Program-made: the position numbers and the translations under genes
Part shown: positions 60,030 through 64,000 of the stretch, piece after piece
Layout: every line of letters starts with the position of its first letter
Position numbering within the stretch: position 1 is the first letter of the stretch
Assembly: GCF_040448675.1 (NCBI RefSeq)
Contig: NZ_CP159289.1
Coordinates: 3,311,001-3,375,000 of the forward strand
Length of the DNA stretch: 64,000 nt
Direction of reading: 5' to 3'
DNA from: Dyadobacter sp. 676
GTDB taxonomy: Bacteria; Bacteroidota; Bacteroidia; Cytophagales; Spirosomataceae
The notes under the pieces: generated by a model
Databases searched by the model: none
What the model was told of the DNA's origin: nothing
Seen by the model: the letters and a program-made list of their open reading frames with translations, nothing else

Positions 60030-61276
60030 GCGTGTTTCTGCGGAATAGTGATTTTAAAAGTGCTGCCTTTGCCGAGGGCGCTTTCCAGCCCAAGGTGCCA
60101 GCGGTGTGCGCGGACGATCTGTTTAACATAGCTCAGGCCGATCCCGAAACCTTTCACATTATGCACATCGCCATAGGGAATACGGAAAAACTGGTTGAAA
60201 ACCTTCTTCTGGTATTCGGGCGCAATGCCTATGCCCTGGTCGCGGACAGCTATAACGAGATTGTTGCCTTTATTGTATGCTTCGACGACCACATCCGGCA
60301 CATCATCCGAATATTTCAGCGCATTATCGACCAGATTGTTGATCATACAGCGCAAATGGAACGGGTCGGCGTCGATTTCGTAGTTCGTCGCATTGGCCTG
60401 GAACCGAACTTTGTCCTCATAAGGCAGCAGAATGGATTCGATCATTTGCCGGGCATCGAGCCGCTCTTTTTGCAATGTGAGCGCATTACGTTCGGCTTTG
60501 GCCATGGAAAGTACCATTTCCACCTGGCCCTGCAAGCGCAGGATTTCGTCCTGCACAATTTGCACGTAACGCTTGTGGCGGGCGGGTTGCGACACGATGT
60601 TGTCGGTATTGAGCACATCGGCGGCAATGCGGATGGTCGAAATGGGCGTTTGCAGCTCGTGGGTCATGTTATTCACAAAATCGCGCTGCACTTCGGAAAG
60701 CTGTTTCTGCCTTAAAATCACAAACAACGCATAGGCGAAAAACGAAACCGCCACCAAAACAAGCGCCGAAGACCAGATGGCACCGCTGATGCTGCCCGCG
60801 AAGTAGGTCTCCTGTTCGGGGAAGCGCACGCCGAAGTAATAGGGATATTTGTTGGTTTTAATCCAGTTGGTCGTTTTCGTGGGCACCTTATCGTTGTTTT
60901 TGGTGCTCAGTGACATTCCGTAACGGATGCGGTTCGTGGTGCAGTCGTAAATACCGATCTCGAAATCGGTGATCAGGTTATGTTTTTGAAAACTGTCCCT
61001 GATAAAATGTTCCAGCATTTCGGGCTGGGTGGTGGCATTGGTATTGACCAGAAAATATTCGGGCGAAAGTTGCTCTACCGGGTTCGTGGTCTGCATTACC
61101 CCGCACACATCCGCGAGCTTCCCGGCCACGTCCTGCAATGCAATGTGCGCATTCTGGTTGAACTGCCGGTGCCGGAGATCGAGCGCCTGTTTTACCCAGT
61201 AAATCTGCGTGATTACCACGCCGATAATGAGCAGGGCAGAAAAAACCGTGAGGGATTGAATGGTACGTCTTGACAT
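60026..61276 (-). CDS. Membrane sensor histidine kinase
   Basis: 416 residues. Two membrane helices (about 8-28 and 168-188) bracket a periplasmic sensor of about 140 residues (with a Cys pair, VCGVMQ and IYDCTTN). Cytoplasmic part: HisKA with the phospho-His in NNMTHELQTPISTIR, the HATPase N box INNLVDNALKYSDD, G1 VRDQGIGIAPEYQKK, and G2 GFGIGLSYVKQIV. Signals to the OmpR-type regulator downstream. The ligand cannot be guessed; the sensor does not match a named domain. Confidence 0.9.
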   Translation of the reverse strand: MSRRTIQSLTVFSALLIIGVVITQIYWVKQALDLRHRQFNQNAHIALQDVAGKLADVCGVMQTTNPVEQLSPEYFLVNTNATTQPEMLEHFIRDSFQKHNLITDFEIGIYDCTTNRIRYGMSLSTKNNDKVPTKTTNWIKTNKYPYYFGVRFPEQETYFAGSISGAIWSSALVLVAVSFFAYALFVILRQKQLSEVQRDFVNNMTHELQTPISTIRIAADVLNTDNIVSQPARHKRYVQIVQDEILRLQGQVEMVLSMAKAERNALTLQKERLDARQMIESILLPYEDKVRFQANATNYEIDADPFHLRCMINNLVDNALKYSDDVPDVVVEAYNKGNNLVIAVRDQGIGIAPEYQKKVFNQFFRIPYGDVHNVKGFGIGLSYVKQIVRAHRWHLGLESALGKGSTFKITIPQKHA

Positions 61277-61387
61277 AACTTACTCGAAATGACCATTAAA
61301 TATAAGGTCATTCGTCCAATTAAACAGCTGTGCTGGCCGTAACATAACCGGAAGGGCGTTGTTTAACATTTTATTAACTTTTATCAT

Positions 61388-62245
61388 TCAGGCCAGATGG
61401 TAGCCGATCAACCCTTCGATGGGCGATTTCAAAATGCGGCCGGTTTGCAAACCATTACTTTCAAGCACCGGACGAAGGATATCCTGATAGTAATAGGCAA
61501 TCGAACCGGTGAAATGCACGGGATATTGTGTGGCGTTGGTATGTTTCAATATATATTTTTTTACAAATAACCCGAATGCATTACGCACGAGCTCTTGTAT
61601 AAATTCATGATCGCGATGTTGGGCAATGAATGCGGAATAAGACGCGAAATAGCGGTTTGGGTAAGGTTTTTTGTAGGCATGATCGAGGACAGTCAGGCGG
61701 TCGAGACCGGGATATGCCTTGATAAAGCTTTTATGAAGGTCCGGCGGCAGCTCGTTTTGCAAGTAATGCACCACCAGCGTTTTTCCCAGATAGGAACCGC
61801 TGCCTTCGTCGCCCAGCCAGAAACCCAGCGAGCCGATGGAATGCGCGATGCGGTCGCCGTCAAAAAACGCATTGTTCGCACCCGTACCCAGTATGCAGGC
61901 GAGCCCCGGCTCGTGCCCGCACAATCCGCGTGCCGCTCCAAGCATGTCGGAGGCCACTTCCACGGAGGTTGCCGAGGGAAAACAATGCTTCAATGCGCGT
62001 GTTACAGGCATGCCCGATCGTTCATCGGCGCAGCCCGCACCATAGAAATGTATTTCGCCGACTTCGCCCTCAATGCCCGGCACGACTTGCTCCAGCAGAA
62101 CAGGGATGATTTCGTCTGCGGTCTGGTAGAATGGGTTAATGCCCGCCGACTGCCGGGATTGCCGGTGGCCGGCTTGCGGGTCGATACAAACCCAGTCAGT
62201 TTTGGTAGAGCCGCTGTCGGCGATCAGGATATATCTGGAAGGCAT
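61388..62245 (-). CDS. BadF/BadG-family ATPase, N-acetylglucosamine-kinase-like
   Basis: 285 residues of the ASKHA (actin/hexokinase) fold: IADSGSTKTDWVCID (phosphate 1), GAGCADER, ILGTGANNAFFDGD (phosphate 2), GFWLGDEGSGSYLGKTLV and FTGSIAYYYQDILRP. Family members include eukaryotic-type N-acetylglucosamine kinases and Bacteroidota homologues involved in amino-sugar recycling. The substrate is inferred from family. It is 6 bp downstream of the cytochrome b5-like gene on the same strand. Confidence 0.88.
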   Translation of the reverse strand: MPSRYILIADSGSTKTDWVCIDPQAGHRQSRQSAGINPFYQTADEIIPVLLEQVVPGIEGEVGEIHFYGAGCADERSGMPVTRALKHCFPSATSVEVASDMLGAARGLCGHEPGLACILGTGANNAFFDGDRIAHSIGSLGFWLGDEGSGSYLGKTLVVHYLQNELPPDLHKSFIKAYPGLDRLTVLDHAYKKPYPNRYFASYSAFIAQHRDHEFIQELVRNAFGLFVKKYILKHTNATQYPVHFTGSIAYYYQDILRPVLESNGLQTGRILKSPIEGLIGYHLA

Positions 62246-62251
62246 CGGAAT

Positions 62252-62497
62252 CTAGTTCGATTGTTCGGGCAATTGCAGTTTGCCGATAATATGGAACCGT
62301 TCGAAAACGCGTTCAGTGTGCGGGGCGTCGCCGAGTTCCCGGGTAAGGTCCTGGCCGGCCCAATGTTCGTAATGGTGCCCGTTTCGCCATAGGCGCGATG
62401 CGCTCACATCGTAGATCATTCCTTTATATGCACACCATATCTCTTCCCGGTCCTGCCCGTTTCGAAGCGCCAGCTGTGCCCTGGTATATACTTTCAT
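62252..62497 (-). CDS. Soluble cytochrome b5-like heme/steroid-binding protein
   Basis: 81 residues. Short cytochrome b5-like domain: YTRAQLALRNGQDREEIWCAYKGMIYDVSASRLWRNGHHYEHWAGQDLTRELGDAPHTERV (in parts: IWCAYKGMIYDVSASRLW, NGHHYEHWAGQDLT, GDAPHTERVFERFHIIG). The first axial His is probably in GHHYEHW and the second in DAPH. Cytoplasmic, no signal. Co-transcribed with the kinase; partner enzyme unknown. Confidence 0.8.
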   Translation of the reverse strand: MKVYTRAQLALRNGQDREEIWCAYKGMIYDVSASRLWRNGHHYEHWAGQDLTRELGDAPHTERVFERFHIIGKLQLPEQSN

Positions 62498-62636
62498 TGT
62501 ATTGTTTTAGCACGCAATTTAATGATTCGGGTATTCCGTTGGAAAATTTAAAAAGCGATCTGCCATGAATATTTTGATTATAAGACTAAAAAGTAAGAAC
62601 TTGGCGTTTTGAAAAGACATTCACGTAAAATAAAAT

Positions 62637-63089
62637 ATGAGAAAAAGTTACGCTCTTCTTTGGTGTTCAATATTGGTTTTGGGATTGTTGGCCGCCGGCT
62701 GCAAAAAGGACGCCAAGCCTGTTTCCGAAAGAATTGCAAAGGCCTGGACGGTGGAGTCCGCCAAGCATGACAATGTGGTGGTTTACACACGTGGCGGTTC
62801 GGGTAACAAAACGGATTATTCCGGTTTCCGCCTCACGCTGACCAATACGAACGGTACAAAAACAGCCAGCCTTACCGACGTGGATAACAAAACGTTCAAT
62901 GGGAACTGGGATGTCGAGGGAGATACCAAACTGATCCTGAAAGACCTTACCCCTCAGCCCACAGGCTCGGGAGGGACCATTGAATTTACCATTTCAGGCC
63001 TGGGAGACTCGAAAGTGACGCTTACCCGCCTGAAAGCTAGTCCTAAAACCGGAAATACGATTAACGAATACACATTGACCAACCCGTAA
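62637..63089 (+). CDS. Small lipoprotein with lipocalin-like (DUF5004-like) body
   Basis: 150 residues with a lipobox (LLAAGC, Cys near residue 22) followed by KKDAKPVSERIAKAWTVESA, the typical opening of Bacteroidota DUF5004/lipocalin-like lipoproteins. The remainder is beta-rich: SGFRLTLTNTNGTKTASLTD, GNWDVEGDTKLILKD, GTIEFTISGLGDSKVTLTRL. Outer- or inner-membrane-tethered; function unknown. A strong terminator follows. Confidence 0.75.
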   Translation: MRKSYALLWCSILVLGLLAAGCKKDAKPVSERIAKAWTVESAKHDNVVVYTRGGSGNKTDYSGFRLTLTNTNGTKTASLTDVDNKTFNGNWDVEGDTKLILKDLTPQPTGSGGTIEFTISGLGDSKVTLTRLKASPKTGNTINEYTLTNP

Positions 63090-63114
63090 GGCGAGGTCGT
63101 CCCCGATATCAGGC

Positions 63115-63152
63115 GAAGCCATTTCCAATGCGGAAATGGCTTCGTTTTTTTT
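63115..63152 (+). terminator. Terminator of the lipoprotein gene
   Basis: Perfect stem GAAGCCATTTCC (63115-63126) / GGAAATGGCTTC (63132-63143), 5-nt loop, then eight T (63145-63152). Confidence 0.9.
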
Positions 63153-63155
63153 GTC

Positions 63156-63163
63156 TAATTTTG
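63156..63163 (+). promoter_or_regulatory. Bacteroidota -7 element for thiL
   Basis: TAATTTTG, four bases short of the thiL ATG (63168), directly after the terminator T run. So close to the ATG that the message would be leaderless or nearly so; the -33 half is not visible. Confidence 0.35.
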
Positions 63164-63167
63164 CGGT

Positions 63168-64000
63168 ATGGAAACAAGAACTGAAATCAGCAGCCTGGGT
63201 GAATTCGGGCTGATTCAACGAATAAATAAAGAAATCCGGACGCAACTCCCTGATACGGTCAGGGGCATTGGCGACGATGCGGCGGTGATTGACCTGGGAG
63301 AGGAGTTCGGGTTGCTAACCTCCGACATGATGCTCGAAGGCATCCATTTTGACCTTACGTTTTTCCCCCTCAAACACCTTGGTTACAAAGCCATTTCCGC
63401 CGGAATCGCCGACATCGCGGCTATGAACGGTGTTCCAAGGCAGGTAACGGTGAATATCGCGCTGAGCAATCGGTTCTCGGTGGAAGCGGTCGACGAACTT
63501 TATGCGGGTATGAAAGTTGCCTGCAAGGATTTTAAAGTCGATCTGGTTGGCGGCGACACTACTTCTTCCCGGTCGGGGCTTATTATTTCGGTGAGCGCAT
63601 TCGGAAAGGTTAAAAAAGACAAGATCGTATACCGGAACACCGCAAAGCCCAACGACCTGCTTTGCGTCACCGGTGATCTGGGTGGCGCCTACCTTGGATT
63701 GCAACTGCTGGAAAGGGAAAAACAGGTGTTCCTCGCCAATCCGAACATGCAGCCGGAGCTGGAAGGAAAGGATTATGTAATCCAGCGCCAGCTGCGTCCC
63801 GAAGCACGCATGGACGTAATCTACGAATTCGACGAGGCAGGTGTAATCCCCACTTCGATGATCGACGTGTCGGATGGCCTGGCCTCGGATCTGCTGCATA
63901 TATGCGCGCAGTCGGGCGTCGGCGCGATTGTTTTCGAGGAGCATTTGCCAATCGACGAGCAGACATACCTGGCGGCGTCCGAATTGAACATCGGTGCCGC
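63168..64000 (+). CDS. thiL: Thiamine-monophosphate kinase, N-terminal part
   Basis: Partial: runs off the right edge after 277 codons, of about 345 expected. Starts METRTEISSLGEFGLIQRI. ThiL features: GIGDDAAVIDLGEEFGLLTSDMMLEGIHFDL (in parts: RGIGDDAAVID, SDMMLEGIHFDL), LVGGDTTSSRSGL, VTGDLGGAYLGL and MIDVSDGLASDLLHI. These acidic clusters bind Mg-ATP. Makes thiamine diphosphate from thiamine monophosphate in the cytoplasm. A -7-like element lies just before the start. Confidence 0.93.
   Translation, partial: METRTEISSLGEFGLIQRINKEIRTQLPDTVRGIGDDAAVIDLGEEFGLLTSDMMLEGIHFDLTFFPLKHLGYKAISAGIADIAAMNGVPRQVTVNIALSNRFSVEAVDELYAGMKVACKDFKVDLVGGDTTSSRSGLIISVSAFGKVKKDKIVYRNTAKPNDLLCVTGDLGGAYLGLQLLEREKQVFLANPNMQPELEGKDYVIQRQLRPEARMDVIYEFDEAGVIPTSMIDVSDGLASDLLHICAQSGVGAIVFEEHLPIDEQTYLAASELNIGA

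Noticed and set aside
1..64000. Insertion sequences, prophage or integrase genes
   Set aside because: No transposase, integrase or phage head/tail genes beyond the T6SS were recognised.

Overview
The window (about 52% GC by eye) comes from a Bacteroidota chromosome, most like Dyadobacter or a close relative in the Cytophagales/Spirosomataceae. The pointers are Bacteroidota-type promoters (TTG, a 19-20 bp spacer, TAnnTTTG), almost no Shine-Dalgarno sites, a fused SecDF, GldB, the DUF4295 ribosome-associated protein, a TonB-dependent receptor paired with a DUF4249 lipoprotein, DUF6089 barrels, and a Bacteroidota-type (subtype iii) type VI secretion system. The genus is an inference; only the phylum is well supported.

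Layout. Positions 1-12.8 kb hold mixed housekeeping and envelope genes: HAD phosphatase end, trypsin-like protein, DUF2911, two DUF6089 barrels, an ABC transporter with a CFFCGGAGPE protein, nuoH, gldB, an SDR protein, a TlpA-like thioredoxin, gatB and a lipoprotein cytochrome c. Positions 13-18.4 kb hold rpmG-DUF4295-ftsY, a membrane protein, rimO, DUF4293 and a KdsD-type isomerase. Positions 18.4-31.3 kb hold recQ, purD, a RicT/PSP1 protein with a repetitive tail, anmK, lhgO, an amino-acid permease, secDF and a small unknown protein.

Positions 31.5-53.4 kb are a large T6SS-iii locus. From right to left on the minus strand it has a receiver-less NarL-type regulator, a stand-alone LuxR helix-turn-helix, TssK, TssO-like, ClpV (TssH), a CHAP/NlpC-like protein, a zinc metallopeptidase, a run of four envelope proteins (including an OmpA-domain protein and a lipoprotein), PAAR, TssB, TssC, two divergent TssD/Hcp paralogs, VgrG and a canonical TssD. 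TssN is on the plus strand, and a separate TssE-TssF-TssG run closes the left end. TssB/C form the sheath, TssD the tube, VgrG and PAAR the spike, TssE/F/G/K the baseplate, ClpV recycles the sheath, and TssN/TssO are candidate membrane parts. No TssJ, TssL or TssM is present, as expected for subtype iii; the OmpA-domain protein and its neighbours are candidates for envelope anchoring.

Positions 53.6-64 kb hold a P1-family peptidase, the DUF4249/TonB-dependent receptor pair, folK, rpmB, an OmpR-type two-component system, an N-acetylglucosamine-kinase-like protein, a cytochrome b5-like protein, a small lipoprotein and the start of thiL.

Data-quality warning: seven genes read as broken by exactly one extra base inside a run of six to eight identical bases, and an eighth (anmK) by one extra base elsewhere. 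Removing that base restores the conserved C-terminus each time. This looks like systematic homopolymer over-calling, although real slippage (phase variation) cannot be excluded for individual genes. These genes are annotated over their restored extent. Several intergenic gaps also hold short degenerate tandem repeats, each with its own unit.
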